From Lachnospiraceae bacterium (GTDB taxonomy: Bacteria > Bacillota > Clostridia > Lachnospirales > Lachnospiraceae), in NCBI GenBank assembly GCA_021771755.1, contig JAETOL010000028.1:1-34056 (forward strand): 34,056 nt of DNA. Reading direction: 5' to 3'. Shown here in pieces: positions 8,093-15,988 of this stretch (the stretch's first letter is position 1; the number at the start of each line of letters is the position of its first letter). The position numbers and the translations under genes are program-made. The notes beneath the pieces were generated by a model. That model did not search any database. It was given only the letters and a program-made list of their open reading frames with translations, and was not told where the DNA came from.

Positions 8093-10078
8093 ATGAACAG
8101 AGAAAATAATATTGAAGCAGTTCAGTCAGCTACTATCCCACTTCCGGTTGCGGGAAAGGATATGAACAGCATCCTGAAATCTTTGGAGACTGGCGTGGAG
8201 AATATTTTTACCGGTGATAAATATGCCCAGTATCTGCAGACCATGTCGAAGTTTCACAGATATTCATTTAATAATACACTCTTGATTGCGATGCAGAGAC
8301 CGGATGCAACCCTTGTTACCGGATACCGAAACTGGCAGTCAATGGGTAGACAGGTGAAAAAAGGGGAAAAAGGAATTACGATCCTTGCTCCTGCCCCGAT
8401 CAAGAGAAAAAGGGAACAGGAAATTCTGGATCAGAATCATAAGCCTCTTCTGGATGCAGATGGGAAGCCAAGAACAGAGGAAGTCGAAGTGGTCATTCCG
8501 CGGTTTAAACCAACCACAGTATTTGACATCAGCCAGACAGATGGTGAGCCTATAGAGACCCTTGCTCCTGAAGAACTGACGGAGGCGGTTGCGGATTATG
8601 ATTTATTCATGGAAGCAATCACAGCGGTCTCTCCGGTTCCGATCCGATTTGATGAGATTGCAGGAGAAGCCAAAGGATACTATCATTCCGGAGATAAAGA
8701 GATTGTGATTCAAAAGGGAATGAGTGAAAGCCAGACAATCAAAACAGCAATTCATGAAACCGGACATGCCCGGCTCCACGACAAAGACATCATGGAGAAA
8801 CAGGGAATAGAAAAGGATCGGCTGACAAAAGAGGTTGAGGCAGAATCTGTTGCTTATTGTGTCTGCTCTGCTTTTGGTGTAGATACTTCTGAATACAGTT
8901 TTCCGTATATTGCCGGATGGAGCAGCAATCGTGACATGAAAGAGTTAAAATCATCCATGGACATAATTCGAAAGACTGCAGGAGAAATGATTGATGAATT
9001 ATCCGACAACCTGCAGGAACTGTTTGCAGAGAAAAAGCAGTTTCTTGAATCAGAACAGAAATTGATACCGGCTATGGAAGCTGCCGGATATCATTTTGAT
9101 GAGTTGGAAAGTACAGATGGCAATCTTCGTTTCCTTCCGGATGGTATACATGAAATCGGTGGTGTGATGATTTCAGATTCCTGGAATGATGTAAAAGAAT
9201 GGCTGGAAGGTGTTGTCCTGGAAGATCCAGACACTGCGGAAAGAGTGGAACGGGTAATGCACCCGGAACGATATGGAAAAACTTCCGAAGAGTTGATGTT
9301 TGCGGGAGAAGAAAGATATGCCCTTTATCAGTTGAATACGGAATCGAAAGACGTTCCTTATGAGTTTATGGGCATGGATTTTGTAAAAGATCATGGGATG
9401 GAAGTAACTGCAGCGGATTATAAATGTGTATATTCCGGAATTCTGCATGATTCGGTTTCATTAGATGAGTTATACAGTATTTTTAATCAGAATCATCCGG
9501 CTGACTTCAAGGGTCACTCGATGTCTGTCAGTGATGTGGTAATTGTGAACCGAGATGGAGATATGAAAGCTTATTATGTGGACAGTTTCGGTTTTACAGA
9601 TCTGCCGGACTTTGTAAGACAGAGACAGGAAGTGCTGGGAATTGAAAGTACAGAGTCTCATCTGGACGTGGGAGAAACAAGCTCCTGCATTAGTTTCTAC
9701 GTTGCAGAATGTTCCGAGTTTCCGGTTCTTGGAGAGTTTCATCAGGATCTGACATTGGAGCAGGCATTTGAAATCTTTGATCAGATACAGGGAAGCCGAA
9801 TGAATGGTATAAAAAGTATTGGCTTTAATCTGCAGGATGGTAGTGATAATGAAGGAATGTTTGATCTGTATGTGGGCAGAACCTTACAGAAAGATATCAT
9901 TAATTCCATTCCGGGATACCGTGATAACAAGTTGGTGCAGAAAGCTATATCCGATGCGGAAAAAATCATTGAGAAAAGGCAGGCAAAAAAGGAAAAACCA
10001 GATATAAAAAAGTCTGAAGAACTACAGAAAGAAAATAAAACAAAATCACAGCACAGAAGGGAGGCGATGAGTTTATGA
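8093..10078 (+). CDS. ArdC-like antirestriction/metallopeptidase with YodL-like region
   Basis: 661 residues, start after AAAGGAG. Residues about 20-150 form an ArdC-type ssDNA-binding domain (FHRYSFNNTLLIAMQRP, GYRNWQSMGRQVKKGEKG). A zinc peptidase domain follows with H221-E-T-G-H225 and a candidate third ligand in EVEAES (247-252). The C-terminal half holds large polyvalent protein-type segments, including a YodL-like stretch around residues 400-520 and another repeat-like domain at 540-640. ArdC proteins of conjugative plasmids protect incoming single-stranded DNA from host restriction. Here the same role is inferred from domain content and position in the ICE. The stop overlaps the next start (ATGA). 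Exact boundaries of the C-terminal domains are uncertain. Confidence 0.88.
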   Translation: MNRENNIEAVQSATIPLPVAGKDMNSILKSLETGVENIFTGDKYAQYLQTMSKFHRYSFNNTLLIAMQRPDATLVTGYRNWQSMGRQVKKGEKGITILAPAPIKRKREQEILDQNHKPLLDADGKPRTEEVEVVIPRFKPTTVFDISQTDGEPIETLAPEELTEAVADYDLFMEAITAVSPVPIRFDEIAGEAKGYYHSGDKEIVIQKGMSESQTIKTAIHETGHARLHDKDIMEKQGIEKDRLTKEVEAESVAYCVCSAFGVDTSEYSFPYIAGWSSNRDMKELKSSMDIIRKTAGEMIDELSDNLQELFAEKKQFLESEQKLIPAMEAAGYHFDELESTDGNLRFLPDGIHEIGGVMISDSWNDVKEWLEGVVLEDPDTAERVERVMHPERYGKTSEELMFAGEERYALYQLNTESKDVPYEFMGMDFVKDHGMEVTAADYKCVYSGILHDSVSLDELYSIFNQNHPADFKGHSMSVSDVVIVNRDGDMKAYYVDSFGFTDLPDFVRQRQEVLGIESTESHLDVGETSSCISFYVAECSEFPVLGEFHQDLTLEQAFEIFDQIQGSRMNGIKSIGFNLQDGSDNEGMFDLYVGRTLQKDIINSIPGYRDNKLVQKAISDAEKIIEKRQAKKEKPDIKKSEELQKENKTKSQHRREAMSL

Positions 10079-10335
10079 AACCAGTGAAATTCGAAGAAAA
10101 TGAATTGATGGTAATGGCGATTTTTGCAGAAAAAACCAGACAGGATACAGTAATGACATTGAAGGAAGCACTGGAAGTTCTGGAAGAAACCAAAGAAGAT
10201 GTGTCCGATGAGGAAATGATCGAAATTGTATCCTCTCTGATTGAGAAACTGCAGCAGATTGAAGATAAGTATTTCTATACTCTGGATCTGGATTCATATC
10301 TTCTAGCGGCAGAGGAGGATGTATATGACGATTAA
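10075..10335 (+). CDS. Transposon-transfer assisting family protein (TTRAP)
   Basis: 86 residues, highly acidic. The pattern FEENELMVMAIFAEKTRQDTV..LKEALE..EE....EMIEIVSSLIEKLQQI.D..Y..LDLDSYL matches the small TTRAP family found in Clostridia conjugative transposons, where it sits by the ArdC/YodL genes. The activity is unknown. The gene is coupled at both ends: its start overlaps the ArdC-like stop, and its 3' end overlaps the start of the YodL protein. Confidence 0.82.
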   Translation: MKPVKFEENELMVMAIFAEKTRQDTVMTLKEALEVLEETKEDVSDEEMIEIVSSLIEKLQQIEDKYFYTLDLDSYLLAAEEDVYDD

Positions 10336-11173
10336 CCAGTTTGCCCTTTACCGAGTCAATAAAATGACTGCCGGGCGAAAGTTGTGGCATCTATCCTACA
10401 ATGAAGTTAGGGAAAAAAAGCTTTCTATCCGCATGGAGTATTACCGACAGATCGCAATTGGAGAAATGCAGAAGGAAGAGACAGCCAACGATGTCTGGAA
10501 GCGGATCCGGAATAAAGCAGAGGTCAGTGATGTATTGGTGGTTAACCATGAAGGAGTAATCTCCTGCTTCTATCTTAGTGATGATCATCCCAGAAGAATC
10601 AGCGGATTCATCCGCATGGGAGCAACAGGAAGTGTAATCTCCATGGACACGAAGGATTATAAAATAGATGGGTATTCCGGAAACTGGAAGGTAACGGACA
10701 ATATCATAATTGATGGGAAGCAGTTTTATCTGCTGGAACATCAGGAATTCAGGGAGCAGGCAGCGAGGATTATTCTCGACAGCTATGGAAAATTTGTCAC
10801 GGAAACAGGATCCAGAGGATTTGACGAAGCTGCCAAAAAGAAGATCCGTGAATATAGCCATCCACAAGAGCATCCTGCAGAAAGGATAAAACAGCTGCAG
10901 ATTAAGCTGGAGCTTTATCAGAAATATTTTCAGAACGGGATGTATGAACGCAGTCATGAATCGGGAACAGAAGCCAATTATGATATGGTCGATGGACAGG
11001 TGAACAACCAGAAGAAAGCTACAGAAAAAATACAGAAGCCGGTGAATAAACTACCGAAGAAAAGGACTTCTGTGATAAAGAAACTTTATGAGAAACAGAT
11101 TGCCATTGCCAAAAGATCCGGAAAGCCGGTGCCGAGATATCTGGAGCAGCAGATGGAGAGATCTAGGAAATAA
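10325..11173 (+). CDS. YodL-like domain protein of conjugative elements
   Basis: 282 residues from ATG 10325, six bases after GAGGAGG; ATG 10319 directly abuts the site and is unlikely. The N-terminus (INQFALYRVNKMTAGRKLWHLSY) is the YodL-type start, followed by a compact domain (VLVVNHEGVISCFYLSDD, SGFIRMGATGSVISM) and a basic C-terminal tail (KRTSVIKKLYEKQIAIAKRSGK) that could bind nucleic acid. Such proteins accompany ArdC-like and TTRAP genes in ICEs; no activity is established. It is the last gene before the strong terminator that bounds the cargo island. Confidence 0.75.
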   Translation: MTINQFALYRVNKMTAGRKLWHLSYNEVREKKLSIRMEYYRQIAIGEMQKEETANDVWKRIRNKAEVSDVLVVNHEGVISCFYLSDDHPRRISGFIRMGATGSVISMDTKDYKIDGYSGNWKVTDNIIIDGKQFYLLEHQEFREQAARIILDSYGKFVTETGSRGFDEAAKKKIREYSHPQEHPAERIKQLQIKLELYQKYFQNGMYERSHESGTEANYDMVDGQVNNQKKATEKIQKPVNKLPKKRTSVIKKLYEKQIAIAKRSGKPVPRYLEQQMERSRK

Positions 11174-11193
11174 ATAGTAGTTGATAATTTAAT

Positions 11194-11232
11194 ATGCATT
11201 CGAAGGTATAATGCCTTTGGATGCATTTTTTA
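11194..11232 (+). terminator. Rho-independent terminator ending the ICE accessory operon
   Basis: A 13-bp stem with wobble pairs (left arm from ATGCAT at 11194, right arm ending ATGCAT at 11226, loop TATAATG) is followed by six T. It marks the left border of the AT-rich cargo island. Confidence 0.8.
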
Positions 11233-11248
11233 GTTCATTAATTATAGG

Positions 11249-11270
11249 TTTTAGAATCTAAATTCTAAAA
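11249..11270. promoter_or_regulatory. Palindromic operator candidate
   Basis: A perfect inverted repeat, TTTTAGAAT (11249-11257) and ATTCTAAAA (11262-11270) around CTAA, lies five bases upstream of the -35 box of the island promoter. It is a likely binding site for the HTH protein encoded at 11351. Confidence 0.55.
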
Positions 11271-11274
11271 ATAA

Positions 11275-11303
11275 TTGATCTATAAAGTTTTTTTTTATAT
11301 AAT
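11275..11303 (+). promoter_or_regulatory. Sigma-A type promoter of the defence island
   Basis: TTGATC (11275-11280) and TATAAT (11298-11303) are separated by 17 bases, with a T-rich spacer. The first gene starts 47 bases downstream of the -10 box. Confidence 0.7.
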
Positions 11304-11350
11304 AAAACATAAGAAAATTGTAGAGGTAGTTTGTTTTAGAGGAGTCTTAT

Positions 11351-11554
11351 ATGATATTCTGTTATGATAAATTGTGGAAAATATTAGAAAGTAAGAATAT
11401 GAAAAAGACAGATCTGATTAAGGAGGCAGGTATTACCAGCAATTCATTAGCAAGATTGGGTAAAAATGAAGATGTCCGATTGGAAGCAATAGCAAAAATT
11501 TGTATTTTACTTGATTGTAAATTGGATGATATCGTTGAGATATCACAGGAATAA
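11351..11554 (+). CDS. Small Cro/C1-type HTH regulator
   Basis: 67 residues, start after AGAGGAG. The protein is one HTH domain: YDKLWKILESKNMKKTDLIKEAGITSNSLARLGKNEDV followed by LEAIAKICILLDCKLDDIVEI, typical of the short YozG/Cro-like regulators. Such proteins dimerise on palindromes and often repress their own promoter; the palindrome next to the -35 box here is the obvious target. Being first in an operon with a methyltransferase and a nuclease-like protein, it may work like the controller proteins of restriction-modification systems, delaying or balancing expression. That timing role is inference. Confidence 0.88.
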   Translation: MIFCYDKLWKILESKNMKKTDLIKEAGITSNSLARLGKNEDVRLEAIAKICILLDCKLDDIVEISQE

Positions 11555-11576
11555 ATTACAAAGTAGGGATAAAAAA

Positions 11577-12050
11577 ATGAATTATACAGTGTCATTTCCA
11601 CAAGCGGATAACTTAGAACTTGTTTATCAGATTTTTGTAGATATGGATGAGCTGGGTTTAAATCGTTATTCATTTGCGGATAAATATGGTATGGCTGATA
11701 GACAAGGAGCTTATTATTTAAATGCAATTTGTTTTATTGGCTTAGCGGAGAAAAAAGGGAAAAATACATTTTTAAATGGGAGAGGAAAAACAATTCAGTT
11801 GCTTGATGAACCATTTAGAAGAAAAGTCTTTCAGTTAGCAATTTTAGAGAATCAATTTATTTGTGACACTTATCATAAGTGCAAGGGAAAAGATAAATCA
11901 GAACAAAAAGAAATAGTAAGTATTTTGATAGAAGGAACATATGGCATAAGTGATGAGACAACAAAAGAGAGACGAGCACGGACGTTGGTTAGTTGGTATA
12001 GATGGTTTGAACAACAACATTGTTTGATTGAGGAGAAATATAATGAATAA
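11577..12050 (+). CDS. Small island protein, probable winged-helix DNA-binding
   Basis: 157 residues from ATG 11577, which follows AGTAGGG; upstream in-frame codons lie within the regulator gene. The region FPQADNLELVYQIFVDMDELGLNRYSFADKYGMADRQGAYYLNAICFIGLAEKKG is strongly reminiscent of winged-helix modules found beside or fused to restriction enzymes and methyltransferases. The C-terminus contains RARTLVSWYRWFEQQHCL, helical and aromatic. I do not recognise a catalytic motif. It is probably a specificity or DNA-recognition partner for the adjacent methyltransferase and nuclease-like protein. Its stop codon overlaps the methyltransferase start region by eight bases. Confidence 0.7.
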   Translation: MNYTVSFPQADNLELVYQIFVDMDELGLNRYSFADKYGMADRQGAYYLNAICFIGLAEKKGKNTFLNGRGKTIQLLDEPFRRKVFQLAILENQFICDTYHKCKGKDKSEQKEIVSILIEGTYGISDETTKERRARTLVSWYRWFEQQHCLIEEKYNE

Positions 12051-12867
12051 ACTTTCTCCGATATTAAAATGGGCAGGTGGAAAACGCCAATTGCTTTCTC
12101 ATATAATTCCATTAATTCCAGAGACATTTGATACATATTATGAACCTTTTGTAGGAGCAGGAGCTGTTTTGCTTGATTTGCAACCATCCAAAGGTGTAAT
12201 AAACGATACTAATATTGAATTAATGAACATGTATACAATAATAAAAAATGCTCCTAAACAACTTATAGAAATACTTGAATTTTTTGAACAACAGCATTGT
12301 AAAGAGTTTTATTATCAAATTAGAGATTTGGATCGAAATGAGTATCAATTTAATAAGCTTACAGATCTGGAAAAAGCAGCTAGAACTATATATTTAAATA
12401 GAACTTGTTTTAATGGTTTGTACAGAGTGAATAAGCAAGGCTTTTTTAATACTCCAATGGGACATAATTCGTCAATACAAATAGTAAATAAAAAAGGAAT
12501 AATGGGAATTCATCATTTTCTAAATAATTCTGATATTAAAATATTAACTGGTGATTACACTATTTGTTTATCAACTGTAACTGAAAAAGATTTTGTGTTT
12601 TTAGATCCACCATACTACCCTACGAATTATAATTCTTTTGTACGATATGACGTTAAGGCGTTTGATGTAGAGGCTCAGATACAATTGAAAGAAAAATGTG
12701 ATGAGTTAACCAAAACAGGAGTAAGATTCATAGAAACAAACTCTGATTGTGAAGAAGTCAGAAGCTTATATACTGATTATTCGATAATTGAAGTAGATGT
12801 GAGACGTTCCATCAATGCACAAGTTGATGGGCGCCGAGGCAAAGAATTAATTATTTGTAATTACTAA
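12043..12867 (+). CDS. dam: Dam-family N6-adenine DNA methyltransferase
   Basis: 274 residues from ATG 12043, seven bases after AGGAG; an upstream TTG at 12028 has no ribosome binding site. The D12-class layout is clear: N-terminal PILKWAGGKRQLL, SAM-binding YYEPFVGAGAVLLD (about 32-45), the YLNRTCFNGLYRVN signature and the catalytic DPPY at 188-191. These enzymes methylate adenine N6, commonly in GATC. Within this operon it probably protects host DNA from the downstream nuclease-like protein. The recognition site cannot be read from sequence. The gene is noticeably AT-rich compared with the ICE backbone, in line with transfer from another source. Confidence 0.93.
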   Translation: MNKLSPILKWAGGKRQLLSHIIPLIPETFDTYYEPFVGAGAVLLDLQPSKGVINDTNIELMNMYTIIKNAPKQLIEILEFFEQQHCKEFYYQIRDLDRNEYQFNKLTDLEKAARTIYLNRTCFNGLYRVNKQGFFNTPMGHNSSIQIVNKKGIMGIHHFLNNSDIKILTGDYTICLSTVTEKDFVFLDPPYYPTNYNSFVRYDVKAFDVEAQIQLKEKCDELTKTGVRFIETNSDCEEVRSLYTDYSIIEVDVRRSINAQVDGRRGKELIICNY

Positions 12868-12878
12868 GGAGAAGGATC

Positions 12879-15155
12879 ATGACTGATTGGGGAAAATTAT
12901 TGACACCAGCAGAAGTTCCTAATGCAATGAGGGAACGGAAAAAAGCATATTTGGAAAAAACTGCATGGAGAATTGCCCTACCAAATGAAGAAAAGGAAGG
13001 CTGGTCCTTTTATAAAGATACTAAAAATCCAGAGAAAGTAAAAGTTAGAAAGAATAAGCCTTTAGATGAAATATTTGAGAATAGATTATGGGTATTATTT
13101 GCACAAATGGGATTTTGTGTATTGAATCGAGATAGGACATTTGCAATTAATTATTCGCAAAAAGGTCAGAATCTTTCGAAGCAGATAGATGTCTTTGCTA
13201 TGGATGAAGAAACAGTTTTGGTTGTCGAATGTAAATGCGCTGAAAAAATTAATGACAGAAAACAGTGGAAAACAGAGCTTGAGGCTATAAACGGATACAT
13301 GGGATCTGTTAGAAATGAAATAATTAAAAAATTTCCTTCTCGAAATGTAAAATTTATTTTTGCAACGCAAAACTATATTGTGGGTGAGCAAGATAAAAAA
13401 AGAATGGAAGAATTTAATATTGCATATTTTGATGAGAAAACAATCAAATACTATGAAGAATTAGTAAAACATCTCGGAGGATGTGCACGTTATCAATTAC
13501 TTGGATCATTATTTGCCAATAACAAAATAGCTGGGATGGATAATAGGGTTCCAGCTATCCGTGGGAAAATGGGTGGATACACTTATTATGCATTTAGTAT
13601 TCAACCTGAAACTCTTTTGAAAATTGGCTATGTTTTACATAGAAGTGAAGCAAATGAAGGAATGATGCCTACTTATCAAAGAATTATTAAAAAAGCTCGA
13701 TTAAAGTCAGTCCATGAATTTATTGAGAATAAAGGTTTTTTCCCAAATTCAATAGTAATTAGTATTGATTCCAAAAGACCTCTTCAATTCGACTTGGCAG
13801 AAAAGCAGGGATCAGATGACGTTGCTAAGTTGGGAATATTACATTTGCCTAATATGTATCGTTCAGCATATATTATCGATGGACAACATAGACTTTATGG
13901 TTATTCTGATTCAAAGTATGCGAAAACTAATAGTATCCCTGTTGTTGCATTTGAAAATATGGAGCAAAAAGAACAAGTAAAATTATTCATGGAAATCAAC
14001 GAAAACCAAAAGGCTGTATCAAAAAATTTGCGTAATACTTTAAATGCAGATTTGTTATGGGTTTCTGATAATCCAAGTGAGAGAAGAGAAGCTCTAAGGT
14101 CGAAATTAGCACAGGAATTAGGGGATAATAATGCTTCACCGCTTTATAATAGAGTAATTATCGGTGAGGATCAGTCGGATGATTATAGATGTATAACATT
14201 AGAAGTTATTTGTTCGGCAATTGATTCCACAGGATTTTTATCTAAATTTGGTAAAGACAAAACACCAATATATCATGGGCTTTTTGATTTAGATGATAAT
14301 GATAAAACTTTTGCATTAGTAAAAAAATATTTGTTTGGTTGTTTTAATTATATAAAGGAATTATTACCAGAAGAATGGGAAAAAAATCCGAAAAAGGAAG
14401 GTATTCTTTTATTTAACAATGCAGTGGGAGGAGTGATTCGACTTTTAGGAGATATAGCGGTAGAATTAAAAGAAAACGATCATGATCCAAAACAAATAGA
14501 TGATTTTATAGAAGAAACACATTATTATTTAGATCCGTTACAACATTATATACGGACATTATCAGAGCAAGAGAAAGCAGAATTACATTCTAATTATGGA
14601 GGAAATGGACCAAAACATTATTGGAGAAATCTTGAAAAAGCAATTCATGAAGTGCGAAGTTCTTTTGTTCCAGAAGGATATATAAAATATTGGGAAGATC
14701 ATGGTAAATCATATAATAGTGAATCAATAATGATTATGGCTCACATTGAGAAAACGGTAAGATCTTATATAAAGCATATTTTAGAAAAAAATTATTCTGG
14801 ACAAAATTGGATTCAGGAGATTCCTAAAAAGAACTATACATCTGCGACAACGAGTATGTCTAAATATAAATATGAAACTGGAGAAGAAAAGCCTATATGG
14901 GAATTCTTTTCCTTGGCCGATTTAAATGCAATTATTTTGTATGGTAATCATTGGACTAGTTTTTTCGAAAAATGTTTTACTCTTCCTTCAGAGCAGAAGA
15001 AAGCAGGTGGAAAAAAAGCAAAAACAGAGTGGATGACTATGGTAGATAAATTACAAAAAACGGTAGGACGTGCGAATTTTTGCGTAGCTAAATCAGAATA
15101 TGAAACCTTAAAAGAAATCGAATCTTCTGTTTTACCTTTATTAAAAAATGATTAA
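12879..15155 (+). CDS. PD-(D/E)XK nuclease-like / DGQHR (DndB-like) / HEPN-like fusion protein
   Basis: 758 residues, start 11 bases after the methyltransferase stop, after AAGGAG. Residues about 60-200 look like a restriction-type PD-(D/E)XK fold, with Asp104 (QIDVFAMDEE) and E117-C-K119 (LVVECKCAE) and an upstream helix Glu in ENRLWVLFAQMGF. Residues 240-470 form a DGQHR domain (D334-GQHR338, IIDGQHRLYGYSD; FMEINENQKAVSKNLRNTL), as in DndB-related proteins. The C-terminal region (620-755), with WEFFSLADLNAIILYGNHW and WMTMVDKLQKTVGRANFCVA, resembles Swt1-type HEPN domains, but the RNxxxH motif is degenerate. It is most likely the effector of the system. No helicase or ATPase motif is seen. 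Confidence 0.78.
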   Translation: MTDWGKLLTPAEVPNAMRERKKAYLEKTAWRIALPNEEKEGWSFYKDTKNPEKVKVRKNKPLDEIFENRLWVLFAQMGFCVLNRDRTFAINYSQKGQNLSKQIDVFAMDEETVLVVECKCAEKINDRKQWKTELEAINGYMGSVRNEIIKKFPSRNVKFIFATQNYIVGEQDKKRMEEFNIAYFDEKTIKYYEELVKHLGGCARYQLLGSLFANNKIAGMDNRVPAIRGKMGGYTYYAFSIQPETLLKIGYVLHRSEANEGMMPTYQRIIKKARLKSVHEFIENKGFFPNSIVISIDSKRPLQFDLAEKQGSDDVAKLGILHLPNMYRSAYIIDGQHRLYGYSDSKYAKTNSIPVVAFENMEQKEQVKLFMEINENQKAVSKNLRNTLNADLLWVSDNPSERREALRSKLAQELGDNNASPLYNRVIIGEDQSDDYRCITLEVICSAIDSTGFLSKFGKDKTPIYHGLFDLDDNDKTFALVKKYLFGCFNYIKELLPEEWEKNPKKEGILLFNNAVGGVIRLLGDIAVELKENDHDPKQIDDFIEETHYYLDPLQHYIRTLSEQEKAELHSNYGGNGPKHYWRNLEKAIHEVRSSFVPEGYIKYWEDHGKSYNSESIMIMAHIEKTVRSYIKHILEKNYSGQNWIQEIPKKNYTSATTSMSKYKYETGEEKPIWEFFSLADLNAIILYGNHWTSFFEKCFTLPSEQKKAGGKKAKTEWMTMVDKLQKTVGRANFCVAKSEYETLKEIESSVLPLLKND

Positions 15156-15181
15156 TGGAAGAGGTATATCAGATCATGTAA

Positions 15182-15222
15182 AATAAGGTGTTAGGCTTCG
15201 GACCCAACACCTTATTGTTTAT
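15182..15222 (+). terminator. Terminator at the end of the defence island
   Basis: AATAAGGTGTT (15182-15192) pairs perfectly with AACACCTTATT (15206-15216), extended by a GG/CC pair around a bulged A. GTTTATAATTA follows on the plus strand and TTATTTTACA on the minus strand, so it may serve both converging transcripts. Confidence 0.75.
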
Positions 15223-15230
15223 AATTATAA

Positions 15231-15500
15231 TTATATTTTCATTTCCTTCATCCAGAAGAATGCGGCAGAGAATTCCTTTGGTTTTGTGAGCACTGGCACA
15301 GCGAGAATTTCTTTCTCTACTCCAAGTACTTGTGCCAACTTTTTTAATAGTTCCTCTCGTGGCATACGTGCATTGGTCTCATACTGAGCAATTCGGACAT
15401 CCGCAGTATTTTCAGGAAATCCAACTGCCATGCCAAGTTCTTTCTGGGTAAGATTGTTTTTTCGTCCTAAATATCGTAATTTTTCTCCAAATGTAATCAT
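15231..15500 (-). CDS. Xre-family HTH regulator
   Basis: 89 residues from the second ATG, 15500, eight bases after GAGG; the ATG at 15506 is only two bases from it. Residues 2-65 are a clear HTH_3 domain: ITFGEKLRYLGRKNNLTQKELGMAVGF, then RIAQYETNARMPREELLKKLAQVLGV. A short hydrophobic tail ends with FFWMKEMKI. It is the last gene of the minus-strand mob/nucleotide operon, behind a hairpin, and converges on the island terminator. It probably regulates this operon or ICE transfer; the target is not visible. The protein ends exactly at the border of the cargo island, so loss of a longer C-terminus by island insertion is possible but not shown. Confidence 0.85.
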   Translation of the reverse strand: MITFGEKLRYLGRKNNLTQKELGMAVGFPENTADVRIAQYETNARMPREELLKKLAQVLGVEKEILAVPVLTKPKEFSAAFFWMKEMKI

Positions 15501-15534
15501 AATCATATCCTCGTATTTTATATTTTATCTGTGT

Positions 15535-15557
15535 TGAGGTGCCGGTTTGGCACCTCA
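15535..15557 (-). terminator. Hairpin between dut and the Xre gene
   Basis: A perfect 9-bp stem (TGAGGTGCC with GGCACCTCA, loop of five) lies after dut. No T-run follows on the minus strand, so it is more likely a weak terminator or an mRNA stability/attenuation element that lowers Xre expression. Confidence 0.5.
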
Positions 15558-15574
15558 GTTATTAAAAGTTTCAA

Positions 15575-15988
15575 TTATTCTCCGGAACTTCCGAATGCAT
15601 CCGTGCCTCTTTCTTTTCCAAGGTCAAATACAAAATCAGCAATGATGATAGGTGTAATTACCAGTTGACCTACTCTGGTTTCTTTGTGTATCGTCTGTAC
15701 CTTGTTGCTGACATTGCTGATGATGGCATGGATCTCTCCACGGTATCCAGAATCAACCGGTGGCAATTCACAGGTAAGCCCCTTCTCTGCCATGCTGCTT
15801 CTGGGAAATACAAATCCGGCATATCCATCTGGAAGGATCAATCCGAATCCCAAAGGAACTTTGACAATTTCCCCTGGCTGGAGCGTACAGTCATAAGGCA
15901 TATATACATCGGCACCGGCATCGTTTTCATGGACGCGGAGAGGATTGTGTCCGGGAGTCAGCCCGAAATCAATGAGTTTTATTTTCAT
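15575..15988 (-). CDS. dut: dUTP diphosphatase
   Basis: 137 residues, full length for a trimeric dUTPase. All five motifs can be read: 1 AGADVYMP, 2 PRSSMAEKG, 3 PPVDSGYRGEIHA with the catalytic Asp, 4 TRVGQLVI, 5 GTDAFGSSG at the C-terminus. It hydrolyses dUTP to dUMP and pyrophosphate, which keeps uracil out of DNA and supplies the ThyX substrate dUMP. The start follows GAGGTG and overlaps the thyX stop (ATGA), so the two enzymes are co-produced and form two successive steps toward dTMP. Motif 5 is slightly shortened compared with the usual RGxGGFGSTG. Confidence 0.93.
   Translation of the reverse strand: MKIKLIDFGLTPGHNPLRVHENDAGADVYMPYDCTLQPGEIVKVPLGFGLILPDGYAGFVFPRSSMAEKGLTCELPPVDSGYRGEIHAIISNVSNKVQTIHKETRVGQLVITPIIIADFVFDLGKERGTDAFGSSGE

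Noticed and set aside
15231-15500. Xre gene as a truncated pseudogene caused by island insertion
   Set aside because: The HTH domain is complete and 89-residue Xre proteins are common. Without a longer homologue, truncation cannot be claimed.
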